8,308 bases of DNA from Clostridia bacterium (GTDB lineage Bacteria > Bacillota_A > Clostridia > Oscillospirales > Acutalibacteraceae). The translations under genes and the position numbers were made by a program. The stretch spans positions 1-8,308 of the forward strand of contig JAFPAK010000071.1 of assembly GCA_017390825.1 (NCBI GenBank), written 5' to 3'. Below are positions 1-6,452 of the stretch, piece by piece (positions within the stretch are counted from its first letter, which is position 1; every line of letters starts with the position of its first letter). Below the pieces are notes generated by a model that saw nothing but the letters and a program-made list of their open reading frames with translations, was not told where the DNA came from and did not search any database.

Positions 1-1
1 A

Positions 2-271
2 AAGCCTATCGATGAGGGTGCATTGCTCGCATGCAAGGTTTGCAAAAAAGTGTTTTTCTTTGTAGAAGGTATGAAGCAAGGCGGACTTGCAGAGCATTTT
101 GCATCACTGTTGTTCGAAAATGGATATAAGGGTGATTTTGATATTACCGCAATAAAGGATGAATTCTTAACTCATGCCTCGGTAGCTGAAACCCTACAAT
201 ATATAGGACTTGATGAGAGCAGCATTTATGAAAAAATTGCAAAGGAAGAAACAAATTGCCGCAAAGACTAG
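2..271 (+). CDS. dxs: 1-deoxy-D-xylulose-5-phosphate synthase, C-terminal fragment
   Basis: This is the last 89 codons of a gene that begins left of the window. Dxs condenses pyruvate and glyceraldehyde 3-phosphate, using thiamine diphosphate, to give 1-deoxy-D-xylulose 5-phosphate, the entry step of the MEP isoprenoid pathway in the cytoplasm. The visible part is the end of the transketolase C-terminal domain. It opens with the family's KPIDE motif (the tail of the usual RFxKPxDE) and continues with FVEGMKQGGLAEHF, LLFENGYKG, an ASVxETLQ segment and GLDESSI, all in the order normal for Dxs. The thiamine-binding and catalytic domains are outside the window. The stop lies 16 bp inside the start of tlyA, so the two genes are probably translationally coupled. 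The dxs-tlyA pairing is common in Firmicutes and supports the call. Confidence 0.93.
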   Translation, partial: KPIDEGALLACKVCKKVFFFVEGMKQGGLAEHFASLLFENGYKGDFDITAIKDEFLTHASVAETLQYIGLDESSIYEKIAKEETNCRKD

Positions 272-1053
272 ATTTATATCTTGTATCACAAGGCGCTGCC
301 GGTTCGCGTGAAAAGGTCAAAAAACTCATTGAAACCGGCAATGTAACGGTTAACGGTAAAATTGTAAAAAAAGCCGGTCATGCCGTTTGTAGTGATGATA
401 TAATCAATATAAACAAGATTGAAGAAAAATATGTTTCAAGAGGAGGATACAAGCTAGAAAGAGCAATTAATTCCTTCTCACTTGGTCTTTCATCCAAGAT
501 CTGTGCGGATATCGGAGCATCTACCGGTGGTTTTTGTGATTGTATGCTTCAAAACGGTGCAGAAAAGATTTATGCAGTAGATGTGGGTATCGGTCAGCTT
601 GCAGATAAGATCAAAAGTGACAGCCGTGTAATTAATATAGAAAAATGCAATTTCCGTTATGCAGATGAAAATTTATTTGGTGAAAAGGCACAGTTCTGTT
701 CCGTTGATGTATCCTTTATTTCATTAAGGTACATTCTCCCCGCTCTTTTTTCCGTAATGAGTGATGAATCAGAAGCTATCTGCCTTATCAAGCCGCAATT
801 CGAAGCAGGCAAAGATAATATCGGTAAAAACGGTATCGTTAAATCTAAATCTGTCCATAACAATGTTTTAAACGAAATTATTAACACAGCCGAACATGTA
901 GGATTTAAGATTGGTGGCATAGATCACTCCCCTATTACCGGCGGTGACGGAAATATTGAATACCTAATTTATATCATTAAATCCAAAACTTATCAAAGCA
1001 AACCGGTTGACACGGTAAATACCGTAGAAACCGCTTTCAGAGAACTGAAGTAA
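256..1053 (+). CDS. tlyA: TlyA family rRNA (cytidine-2'-O)-methyltransferase
   Basis: The 265-residue protein has an N-terminal S4 RNA-binding domain (about 2-60) followed by an FtsJ/RrmJ-like Rossmann methyltransferase domain. Visible motifs are SRGGYKL (61-67, catalytic K66), the S-adenosylmethionine loop DIGASTGGF (85-93), VDVSFISL (150-157, D151), LIKPQFE (177-183, K179) and GNIEYL (232-237, E235). Together these give the K-D-K-E tetrad of 2'-O-methyltransferases. The family methylates 16S and/or 23S rRNA cytidines at the subunit interface; in mycobacteria, loss gives capreomycin resistance. The old name 'hemolysin A' is historical. Which rRNA is the target cannot be told here. The start is TTG at 256: a TGA at 229-231 closes the frame, no other usual start codon lies between, and an AAAGGAAGAA ribosome binding site sits just upstream inside dxs. 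Length is normal. Confidence 0.94.
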   Translation: MPQRLDLYLVSQGAAGSREKVKKLIETGNVTVNGKIVKKAGHAVCSDDIININKIEEKYVSRGGYKLERAINSFSLGLSSKICADIGASTGGFCDCMLQNGAEKIYAVDVGIGQLADKIKSDSRVINIEKCNFRYADENLFGEKAQFCSVDVSFISLRYILPALFSVMSDESEAICLIKPQFEAGKDNIGKNGIVKSKSVHNNVLNEIINTAEHVGFKIGGIDHSPITGGDGNIEYLIYIIKSKTYQSKPVDTVNTVETAFRELK

Positions 1054-1067
1054 AGGTAGGCATTAAA

Positions 1068-1913
1068 ATGAAATGCGCAGTAATTCTTAACCCATGCAGA
1101 GTAAATATGAATACTGTAAATCAACTTTGCAGTAAGCTTGATAATTTGCATATTGATACATATTTTTGTAAGAATGAAGAGCGTTGTTCGTACAAGTATC
1201 CGAAATTATGCTATGATGAATTGCTCGAAAAATGTGATATTATAATTGCGCTCGGCGGCGATGGTACCATTCTGCATGCTGCCAAGGACGCAGCCTTACT
1301 GTCCAAACCCGTGCTTGGTATAAATGCCGGAAGGCTGGGGTTCTGTGCAAATATAGAATCGGATGAACTTGAACTTCTTAACAAACTTGTAAATGGTGAA
1401 TATTGGGTAGAAAAGCGAAATCTTTTGTGTGTGGATGTCATTGATAAGGAAATGAGTCAACGACACTATTGTATAAATGATGCCGTTATTTCAAAGGGCG
1501 CACTTTCTCGAATCATTGATGTAGATCTCAGTTTCAAGAATAATGATGTGCTCTCATATCATTCCGACGGTGTTATTATTTCAACTCCTACCGGATCAAC
1601 TGCATATTCTCTTTCGGCAGGCGGTCCGATAATGTATCCAAGCTGCAGCGGCACCATCATTACACCTATTTGCGCTCATTCATTTCTGTCACGCCCACTT
1701 GTAGTCAGCGCTGATGAAACTATCAATATAACTACACGCTGTCCTGAAGGATGCGAAGCATATCTCACTATTGATGGTGAAAAGGCTATCCTGTTGTCAG
1801 AAACAAGCAAAACGGTGATATCCAAAGCTGATATTACTGCAAATCTGATCAAGCTGAAGGATGAAAGTTTCATCCATATACTCCACGAAAAATTAGGTAA
1901 CGGAGGATTGTAA
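1068..1913 (+). CDS. nadK: NAD(+) kinase (ATP-NAD kinase)
   Basis: The 281-residue cytosolic enzyme phosphorylates NAD+ to NADP+, the only route to NADP in bacteria. Diagnostic motifs are GGDGTIL (63-69, with D65 the expected catalytic aspartate), NAGRLGF (86-92), the NDAV segment (137-140) and the long NAD-binding signature TPTGSTAYSLSAGGPI (173-188). SRPLVV (208-213) and a C-terminal beta-sandwich segment with TIDGE (234-238) follow. The order and length match the PF01513 family. The ATG at 1068 has AAAGGTAGG ending 7 bases upstream. The gene lies 14 bp after tlyA, and its TAA shares one base with the argR ATG (TAATG). In Bacillus subtilis nadK is elsewhere, whereas insertion between tlyA and argR is a layout I associate with Clostridia. 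Confidence 0.95.
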   Translation: MKCAVILNPCRVNMNTVNQLCSKLDNLHIDTYFCKNEERCSYKYPKLCYDELLEKCDIIIALGGDGTILHAAKDAALLSKPVLGINAGRLGFCANIESDELELLNKLVNGEYWVEKRNLLCVDVIDKEMSQRHYCINDAVISKGALSRIIDVDLSFKNNDVLSYHSDGVIISTPTGSTAYSLSAGGPIMYPSCSGTIITPICAHSFLSRPLVVSADETINITTRCPEGCEAYLTIDGEKAILLSETSKTVISKADITANLIKLKDESFIHILHEKLGNGGL

Positions 1914-2359
1914 TGAAAAAACAACGCCATGAAGCTATACTTAAAATTATAAATGAAAAAACAGTCGCCACACAGGAAGAGCTTCAAAATGAGTTGCGAA
2001 AAGCCGGTTTTGACACAACACAGGCAACTGTTTCGCGTGATATTAGAGAGCTGCGCCTTGTTAAAGCCGCTGACCGCACAGGGAAGCATAGATATTCGAT
2101 TTCTGCTCACAGCGAAAAGACATCACCTAAATACGAGGATATTTTTGCATCGTCTGTTTTGTCAGTAACTGCTGCAATGAATGATATCGTTATCAAGTGT
2201 TATGCAGGTATGGCAAATGCCGCTTGTGCTGCGCTTGACAGTATGAATTTTGAGAGTATTGTGGGTACACTTGCCGGTGATGATACTATATTTGTTATTA
2301 CCTCCTCTGAGCAAAGTGCTAAAGAACTTGCGTCCATGCTTAGTTGTATGAAGAAATGA
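1913..2359 (+). CDS. argR: Arginine repressor ArgR/AhrC
   Basis: This 148-residue DNA-binding regulator acts as a hexamer with arginine as corepressor, and controls arginine biosynthesis and catabolism genes. The N-terminal winged-helix domain (about 1-66) carries the recognition-helix motif ATVSRDIREL (38-47, with the characteristic S41-R42 pair). A short linker follows, then the C-terminal oligomerisation and arginine-binding domain with AGMANAACAALD (98-109) and the hallmark GTLAGDDTIFVI (118-129, with the paired aspartates that bind arginine). Length matches AhrC (about 149). The start ATG overlaps the nadK stop by one base and is served by GGAGG at 1902-1906. The position before recN is conserved in Firmicutes and does not by itself imply that recN is arginine-regulated. 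I did not identify an ARG box in the window. Confidence 0.95.
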   Translation: MKKQRHEAILKIINEKTVATQEELQNELRKAGFDTTQATVSRDIRELRLVKAADRTGKHRYSISAHSEKTSPKYEDIFASSVLSVTAAMNDIVIKCYAGMANAACAALDSMNFESIVGTLAGDDTIFVITSSEQSAKELASMLSCMKK

Positions 2360-2386
2360 TCTTTAACGAAAGGTTGGTTTACATAA

Positions 2387-4054
2387 ATGCTAGAATTTTT
2401 GCACATTGAAAATATAGCAGTAATTGAAAAGGCTGATGTTGCATTTGATAGCGGCTTTATTACGCTTACCGGTGAAACCGGCGCAGGTAAATCAATCGTA
2501 ATCGACTCGATAAATGCAGTGCTGGGTGAACGCACTTCAAAGGATCTCATCCGTTCAGGAACCGATAAAGCAACTGTCAGTGCAGTGTTTTCAGCACTAC
2601 CGCAAAAAGTATATGATATTTTAGGTGAATATGGTATTGAATGTGACGATGGAAATGTAATGATATCAAGAGTTATTACTCCTACTAAAAGTACAGCAAA
2701 GATCAATTCACAAACGGTAACTGCATCAGTATTGCGTGAAATTGCACCGCTGCTTATCAATATACACGGTCAACATGACTCGCAAGCGTTGCTCGATGCA
2801 GATAAGCATTATATGTTTATTGATATGCTTGCAAACAACAAGGAAATAATTGACGATTATAAAAAAGCTTTTGCTGAAATGCAAGCAGTCCGTCGCAAGA
2901 TAAAGACTATTTCTGAAAATAACAATGAGCGTGAACGCCGTGCAGAATTATTAAGATTTCAGGTCAACGAACTTGAAAATGCTGAAATAACAATCGGTGA
3001 ATGGGATGAGCTTAAAGCAGTACGCAGAGCTATTGACAACTCAAAAATGATAAGCGAAAAGATATCTGCTGTTTATTATCTGTTATCAGGTGACGATAAC
3101 GGCGAGTTTTCCGGCGCACTCGGTCTTACTGAGGATGCAGAACAAGCTTTAATGGAGATCAGCGAAGTCTATCCTGAAGCAACAAACTTGCTTGAATTAC
3201 TTGAAAATGCAAAAGCATCGCTTGAAGAAGTCAAATTAGAGGTTTATTCATACCAAGGTGGCGAAATGTCTGAAGAAGAGATTGCAAGGATCGATGCAAG
3301 ACTTGAGATGTATTATTCTTTTTCTAAAAAATATGGTTCTACCGAAAGCGATATGTTAGAATTTTTAGAAAACGCTAAAACTGAGCTTACAGAAATTGAT
3401 GACAGTGATACATCATTGCAAGAGTTATCCGGTTCCCTAAACAATCTTGTCACAGAGGTTAAGAGTAAAGCTAAGTATCTTTGTAACTCAAGGATGGCAG
3501 CCGCCAAGAATTTTGAAAAAAATGTCGCTGCGCAGCTTGAATTTTTGAATATGCCTAAAACCAAAATTAAGGTTGAATTTACCGATGTCCCTTATTCTTC
3601 TAACGGCAATCAAAAAATAGAATTTTTGATATCTACCAATGAGGGAGAACCGGAAAAGCCATTATCAAAGATAGCCTCAGGCGGTGAAATGTCACGAATA
3701 ATGCTTGCTATAAAGAATGTTCTTGCGGCAAACGACGAAGTCAAAACACTAATATTTGATGAGATAGATGCTGGCATCAGCGGCAGAGCTGCTCAAAAGG
3801 TCGGAATCAAGCTTAAAGAAACAGCATATAATAAGCAGGTCATTTGTGTTACTCATCTTGCACAGATAGCATCTTTAGCTGACAAGCATCTGCTTATTGA
3901 GAAGAAAATCGAGAATAATCGTGCGGTAACTACCATCACTCCGCTCAGCTTTGAAGGCAGAACTTATGAGCTTGCAAGAATAATTGGTTCTGAGATTACC
4001 GAAACTAATCTTCAATCTGCAAAAGAAATGCTCGAAAGTGCAAAAAAGTTATAA
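2387..4054 (+). CDS. recN: DNA repair protein RecN
   Basis: The 555-residue SMC-like ATPase acts early in double-strand break repair, where it gathers DNA ends on the nucleoid. It has a split ABC head. The N-terminal half has Walker A GETGAGKS (29-36) and the RecN hallmark GQHDSQALLD (128-137). A helical coiled-coil arm lies roughly at 150-380, broken in the middle. The C-terminal half has the ABC signature SGGEMSR (431-437), Walker B LIFDEID (455-461) and VTHLAQIAS (488-496, H-loop). Length is typical (Escherichia coli 553). A TAA codon directly before the ATG at 2387 fixes the start; the ribosome binding site (AAAGGTTGG, 2369-2377) is weak. It is the last protein gene of the dxs-tlyA-nadK-argR cluster. 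In many spore-formers spoIVB and spo0A come next, but here a tRNA gene does. Confidence 0.96.
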   Translation: MLEFLHIENIAVIEKADVAFDSGFITLTGETGAGKSIVIDSINAVLGERTSKDLIRSGTDKATVSAVFSALPQKVYDILGEYGIECDDGNVMISRVITPTKSTAKINSQTVTASVLREIAPLLINIHGQHDSQALLDADKHYMFIDMLANNKEIIDDYKKAFAEMQAVRRKIKTISENNNERERRAELLRFQVNELENAEITIGEWDELKAVRRAIDNSKMISEKISAVYYLLSGDDNGEFSGALGLTEDAEQALMEISEVYPEATNLLELLENAKASLEEVKLEVYSYQGGEMSEEEIARIDARLEMYYSFSKKYGSTESDMLEFLENAKTELTEIDDSDTSLQELSGSLNNLVTEVKSKAKYLCNSRMAAAKNFEKNVAAQLEFLNMPKTKIKVEFTDVPYSSNGNQKIEFLISTNEGEPEKPLSKIASGGEMSRIMLAIKNVLAANDEVKTLIFDEIDAGISGRAAQKVGIKLKETAYNKQVICVTHLAQIASLADKHLLIEKKIENNRAVTTITPLSFEGRTYELARIIGSEITETNLQSAKEMLESAKKL

Positions 4055-4071
4055 AAATTCAAAATTTAGGG

Positions 4072-4099
4072 TTGACAAATTCAAAAAATCGGTTATAAT
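4072..4099 (+). promoter_or_regulatory. Sigma-A type promoter of the tRNA-Gln gene
   Basis: A perfect -35 box TTGACA (4072-4077) and a perfect -10 box TATAAT (4094-4099) are separated by 16 bp. Transcription would start near 4106, about 10 bases before the mature tRNA 5' end, which fits a short tRNA leader. The promoter lies in the 61-bp gap after the recN stop, so the tRNA can be made independently of the upstream operon. Confidence 0.88.
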
Positions 4100-4115
4100 A
4101 TATCTTGTTGCATGT

Positions 4116-4189
4116 AGCGGAATTGTGTAACGGTAGCACGACAGACTCTGACTCTGTTTGTTGGGGTTCGAATCCCTGTTCCGCTGCCA
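4116..4189 (+). tRNA. tRNA-Gln, anticodon CTG
   Basis: The 74-nt sequence folds as a standard cloverleaf. The acceptor AGCGGAA (4116-4122) pairs fully with TTCCGCT (4179-4185), discriminator G is at 4186, and CCA is encoded at 4187-4189. The D stem GTGT/GCAC encloses AACGGTA. The anticodon stem ACAGA/TCTGT (4141-4145/4153-4157) holds the loop CTCTGAC with anticodon CTG at 4148-4150, which reads CAG (glutamine). A 4-nt variable loop follows. The T arm TGGGG/CCCTG (two G-T wobbles) has the canonical TTCGAAT loop. It reads a sense codon, so it is not a suppressor. A bacterium normally also carries a TTG-anticodon tRNA-Gln, which is not in this window. Confidence 0.96.
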
Positions 4190-4200
4190 AACTCAAAAAA

Positions 4201-4230
4201 TCTCGTAACCCTTATGGTTACGGGATTTTT
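4201..4230 (+). terminator. Rho-independent terminator after tRNA-Gln
   Basis: TCTCGTAACC (4201-4210) pairs with GGTTACGGGA (4216-4225; one G-T wobble) around a CTTAT loop. It is followed by TTTTT (4226-4230), which could also pair with the A-run at 4195-4200. It begins 11 bases after the CCA end and would stop the tRNA transcript and any read-through from recN. The A-run on the other side would let it work on the minus strand too. Confidence 0.88.
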
Positions 4231-4482
4231 GCTTTAAAGACTTTTGTAGAAAGGGATTGCGACACTTTTGCCTTTTTGATTTAATTAGAATAATTTTACT
4301 TAAATTCAAGTGATTTTGATAGAAAAAAGTAAAAGTTCACACGAAATTGCACACAAGAATTCTGTCTTTAGATGAACCAAATAAATCTTAACAGATTCTA
4401 TTACGGCTATGAAAAGAAAAAGGTAGGATTATACCGATGAGTTTTAACTCATCGGTATTTTGTTAATAATCTTTCGGTTTTA
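4231..4482. other. Intergenic stretch without a recognisable gene
   Basis: About 250 AT-rich bases lie between the tRNA terminator and the next operon promoter. No open frame here looks like a protein family. The longest plus-strand ATG frame I noted is 22 codons (4372-4440), preceded directly by TAG and without a ribosome binding site. The minus strand has an open 23-codon frame (4299-4367) without a start. A weak promoter-like pair, TTGCGA (4257-4262) and TTTAAT (4280-4285) with 17 bp between, faces the hairpin at 4431-4461. A small RNA of roughly 170 nt is therefore possible but unproven. Confidence 0.5.
4431..4461 (+). terminator. Terminator-like perfect hairpin upstream of the flavoprotein operon
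   Basis: ATACCGATGAGT (4431-4442) and ACTCATCGGTAT (4447-4458) form an uninterrupted 12-bp stem with a TTTA loop, followed by a short T-run (4458-4461). The geometry fits an intrinsic terminator for rightward transcription. However, the nearest strong promoter upstream (of the tRNA) already has its own terminator, so the transcript it would end is not obvious. A good ribosome binding site (AGGTAGGA, 4421-4428) lies 8 bases before an ATG inside the left arm that opens a 9-codon frame, so an attenuator role cannot be excluded. Confidence 0.6.
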
Positions 4483-4511
4483 TTGACAAAGCAATAAAAA
4501 ACGATTATAAT
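4483..4511 (+). promoter_or_regulatory. Consensus sigma-A promoter of the membrane protein/flavoprotein operon
   Basis: TTGACA (4483-4488) and TATAAT (4506-4511) match the vegetative consensus exactly with the optimal 17-bp spacer. Transcription should start near 4518, which gives a leader of about 28 nt before the ATG at 4546, with the ribosome binding site AAAGGAAG at 4528-4535. The leader is too short for a riboswitch. Any regulation would therefore be by a repressor at the promoter, or the operon may be expressed constitutively. Confidence 0.88.
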
Positions 4512-4545
4512 TTTTTATATTACATACAAAGGAAGAACACTAACT

Positions 4546-5238
4546 ATGAACACAATTGCACTGATGACAATATGCCGTTTTGCAACACCGATACTTACGG
4601 TCTTATCCGTTACGGTGAAGACAGCGCTCACTCCAAAAAAAGCATACAATATAGTTCCGTCTGTTTTTTACGGATTGCTTCATATTCTGTATATTCCGAT
4701 CTTTTATTTACTCCTCCAATCTTCATATCTTTCAAATAATACCGAAAATCTATATACTAGCTGGTACGGCATTGATACAAATATAGTTACAAATTATTTT
4801 ATTCTTCTGACAGTTATTTATATGTTTGCACCTATAATCGGCGCAATATTTTCGCACAAATCACTTGAAAAATATAAAAATATTGCAAGCACTTGCTATA
4901 GTTTTATTTATCTTTTAGTAAGTGTCGCAGTTGCGGTCAAACAATTATCTTCAAACTTCTATTATATCGAGCTTGTAATGTTTGAACTAATAAACCTTCT
5001 GCTTGCAGCTAGCTTAAGCGTAAGTATGGCATCTGCAAATAATAACCTTGGTAAGGTGTTAAAGCTTGTTGTGTATATCATAACTGCTCTTTGCTGTGCT
5101 GTATGCCTTGTTTCGCTGATTATGACCATGGCTGCATCAAGCATCATCGGTCTCCCGTGGGTGATTGGAATTATACTTCTTTTATGTGCAGGCAGTATTG
5201 GAATTATATTTACCGTTAAGGAAATTCAAGCTAAATGA
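4546..5238 (+). CDS. Hypothetical polytopic membrane protein, about seven helices
   Basis: I do not recognise this 230-residue protein. Hydrophobic segments lie at about 5-24, 36-58, 83-103, 113-131, 139-160, 171-194 and 200-223. Basic residues cluster between helices 1 and 2 (K25, K31, K32), between 3 and 4 (HKSLEKYK, 104-111), between 5 and 6 (K170, K173) and at the end (KEIQAK). By the positive-inside rule this gives a consistent topology: N-terminus outside, C-terminus inside, seven helices. No signal peptide, nucleotide-binding motif or obvious catalytic residue is seen. Helices 4 and 6 contain several cysteines (C117, C183, C184, C187). The start has AAAGGAAG 10 bases upstream and a consensus promoter before it. 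Its stop overlaps the next gene's start (ATGA), so it is likely made together with the flavoproteins, perhaps as a membrane partner; this is inference. Confidence 0.8.
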   Translation: MNTIALMTICRFATPILTVLSVTVKTALTPKKAYNIVPSVFYGLLHILYIPIFYLLLQSSYLSNNTENLYTSWYGIDTNIVTNYFILLTVIYMFAPIIGAIFSHKSLEKYKNIASTCYSFIYLLVSVAVAVKQLSSNFYYIELVMFELINLLLAASLSVSMASANNNLGKVLKLVVYIITALCCAVCLVSLIMTMAASSIIGLPWVIGIILLLCAGSIGIIFTVKEIQAK

Positions 5239-6452
5239 AAAACGTATGTATTATCGGTGGCGGTGCAGCAGGTCTTTTCTGTGCCGCCGTATTAAAAGCA
5301 AAAGACAAGAATGCATCTGTCACGGTATACGAAAAAAATGACCGTGTCGGAAAAAAACTGCTCGCAACCGGTAACGGACGATGCAATTTGACTAATCTTT
5401 CCGCTTGCGATATAGAAAAAGGCTTACCTATCCATTATTTCGGTAAAGACAGATGCTTTTGCATTGACGCATTAAATCAGTTCACTCCACATGATCTGAT
5501 AAATTTTTTTGTAAGCTTCGGTATGCCAATAAGAAATGAAAACGGAAAAATATATCCATATTCATCTCAGGCTGGCACCGTGCTTGATATATTGCGTTTT
5601 TACTGTGAAAGCAACGGTGTTGTTATCGCCACCGACAGTATGATAAATAGCATAACATACAAAAACAATAAGTTCATAGTAAATAATGAGCGATATGATA
5701 TCTGTGTTGTTGCATGTGGCGGCAAGGCAAGCCCGCATTTGTGTTCAGACGGTCTTGGATACGATCTGCTAATAAGGTTCGGTCATAAACTTACTCCCCT
5801 TCTCCCTGCTATTACACAGATCAAAACTGACACCACTTTCGCAAAGCAATTAAAGGGTGTAAAATGTGATGCTGAAGTAAAAATAATAAAAAATGATAGA
5901 GTCATTCGTTCAGAATTCGGCGAACTACTCTTCTGTGATTACGGGCTTTCCGGTCCTCCAATATTGCAATTGTCCTCGAGCGTCAACCAAAACTGTGTAA
6001 TAAGCGCTGATGTTATGCCTGAATATAGCGTTGAAAAAATAATTGATATGTTCAAAAAAAACGTGCAAAACCCATTTTACAGTGAAAAAACAGCACAAAA
6101 TCTAATCTTGCCTGTACTAAATAAGCGTCTCGGTCAGGTTATAGTTAAGTATGCGGGATACTCGTTATCAGATCCCATCAGCAATATCAGTTTTAGCCAT
6201 CTTGCACGATGTATTAAGGATTTTAGATTTAAAGTTACAGGTGTGCAGAGCTTTCAGAATGCACAGGTTACTGCAGGCGGAATCGAAACAAAGTATTTTG
6301 ATAATAAAACAATGCAGTCCCGACTGGTAAACGGGCTTTATGCAATTGGTGAGATATTGGATATACACGGCGATTGTGGAGGGTATAATCTGCAATGGGC
6401 ATTCTCGTCAGCATATTCAGCTGCAAAAGATATTTCGGAGAAGCTTCGATGA
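5235..6452 (+). CDS. HI0933/YhiN/BaiN-family FAD-dependent oxidoreductase
   Basis: This 405-residue flavoprotein belongs to the HI0933-like family (TIGR00275), often labelled 'aminoacetone oxidase family FAD-binding enzyme' or NAD(P)/FAD-dependent oxidoreductase. It has the N-terminal Rossmann FAD loop GGGAAG (8-13), the family signature ATGNGRCNLTN (44-54), VVACGG (158-163) and GELLF...YGLSGPPIL (229-244). VTAGGI (345-350) and the C-terminal FAD-contact block GEILDIHGDCGGYNLQWAF (372-390) complete the set. Length is normal. Relatives include Bacillus YtfP, E. coli YhiN and BaiN, which is reported to reduce bile-acid intermediates in a gut Clostridium; substrate cannot be assigned from sequence alone. 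The start ATG overlaps the upstream TGA by 4 bp, with AAGGAA about 11 bases before it. Its own TGA overlaps the next ATG in the same way. Probably cytosolic. Confidence 0.92.
   Translation: MKNVCIIGGGAAGLFCAAVLKAKDKNASVTVYEKNDRVGKKLLATGNGRCNLTNLSACDIEKGLPIHYFGKDRCFCIDALNQFTPHDLINFFVSFGMPIRNENGKIYPYSSQAGTVLDILRFYCESNGVVIATDSMINSITYKNNKFIVNNERYDICVVACGGKASPHLCSDGLGYDLLIRFGHKLTPLLPAITQIKTDTTFAKQLKGVKCDAEVKIIKNDRVIRSEFGELLFCDYGLSGPPILQLSSSVNQNCVISADVMPEYSVEKIIDMFKKNVQNPFYSEKTAQNLILPVLNKRLGQVIVKYAGYSLSDPISNISFSHLARCIKDFRFKVTGVQSFQNAQVTAGGIETKYFDNKTMQSRLVNGLYAIGEILDIHGDCGGYNLQWAFSSAYSAAKDISEKLR

Noticed and set aside
1676..2110. Minus-strand open frame of 144 codons
   Set aside because: It lies across the 3' part of nadK and the start of argR, both of which show full family motifs on the plus strand; its translation has no recognisable feature.
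2360..2386. Separate promoter or ARG box between argR and recN
   Set aside because: The 27-bp gap holds only a weak ribosome binding site. No TTGACA/TATAAT pair or ArgR-type palindrome is visible, so recN is read as part of the upstream operon.
2200..2760. Minus-strand open frame of 186 codons
   Set aside because: It is antisense to argR and to the recN Walker A region, and crosses their junction. No domain is recognisable, and codon bias of the real genes explains the absence of stops.
4148..4150. Anticodon CTG considered as a possible suppressor or odd tRNA
   Set aside because: CTG decodes the normal glutamine codon CAG. A CTA or TTA anticodon would be needed for stop-codon reading.
4372..4440. 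22-codon plus-strand frame ending in the hairpin before the flavoprotein operon
   Set aside because: It has no ribosome binding site, is preceded directly by an in-frame TAG, and the peptide resembles nothing I know; length is within chance for this AT-rich stretch.
6395..6448. Longer version of the COG2509 flavoprotein starting at an ATG at 6395
   Set aside because: The extra 18 residues lie wholly inside the conserved C-terminus of the upstream flavoprotein and lack family resemblance. The ATG at 6449 has a GGAG site and the ATGA overlap used by the neighbouring gene pair.
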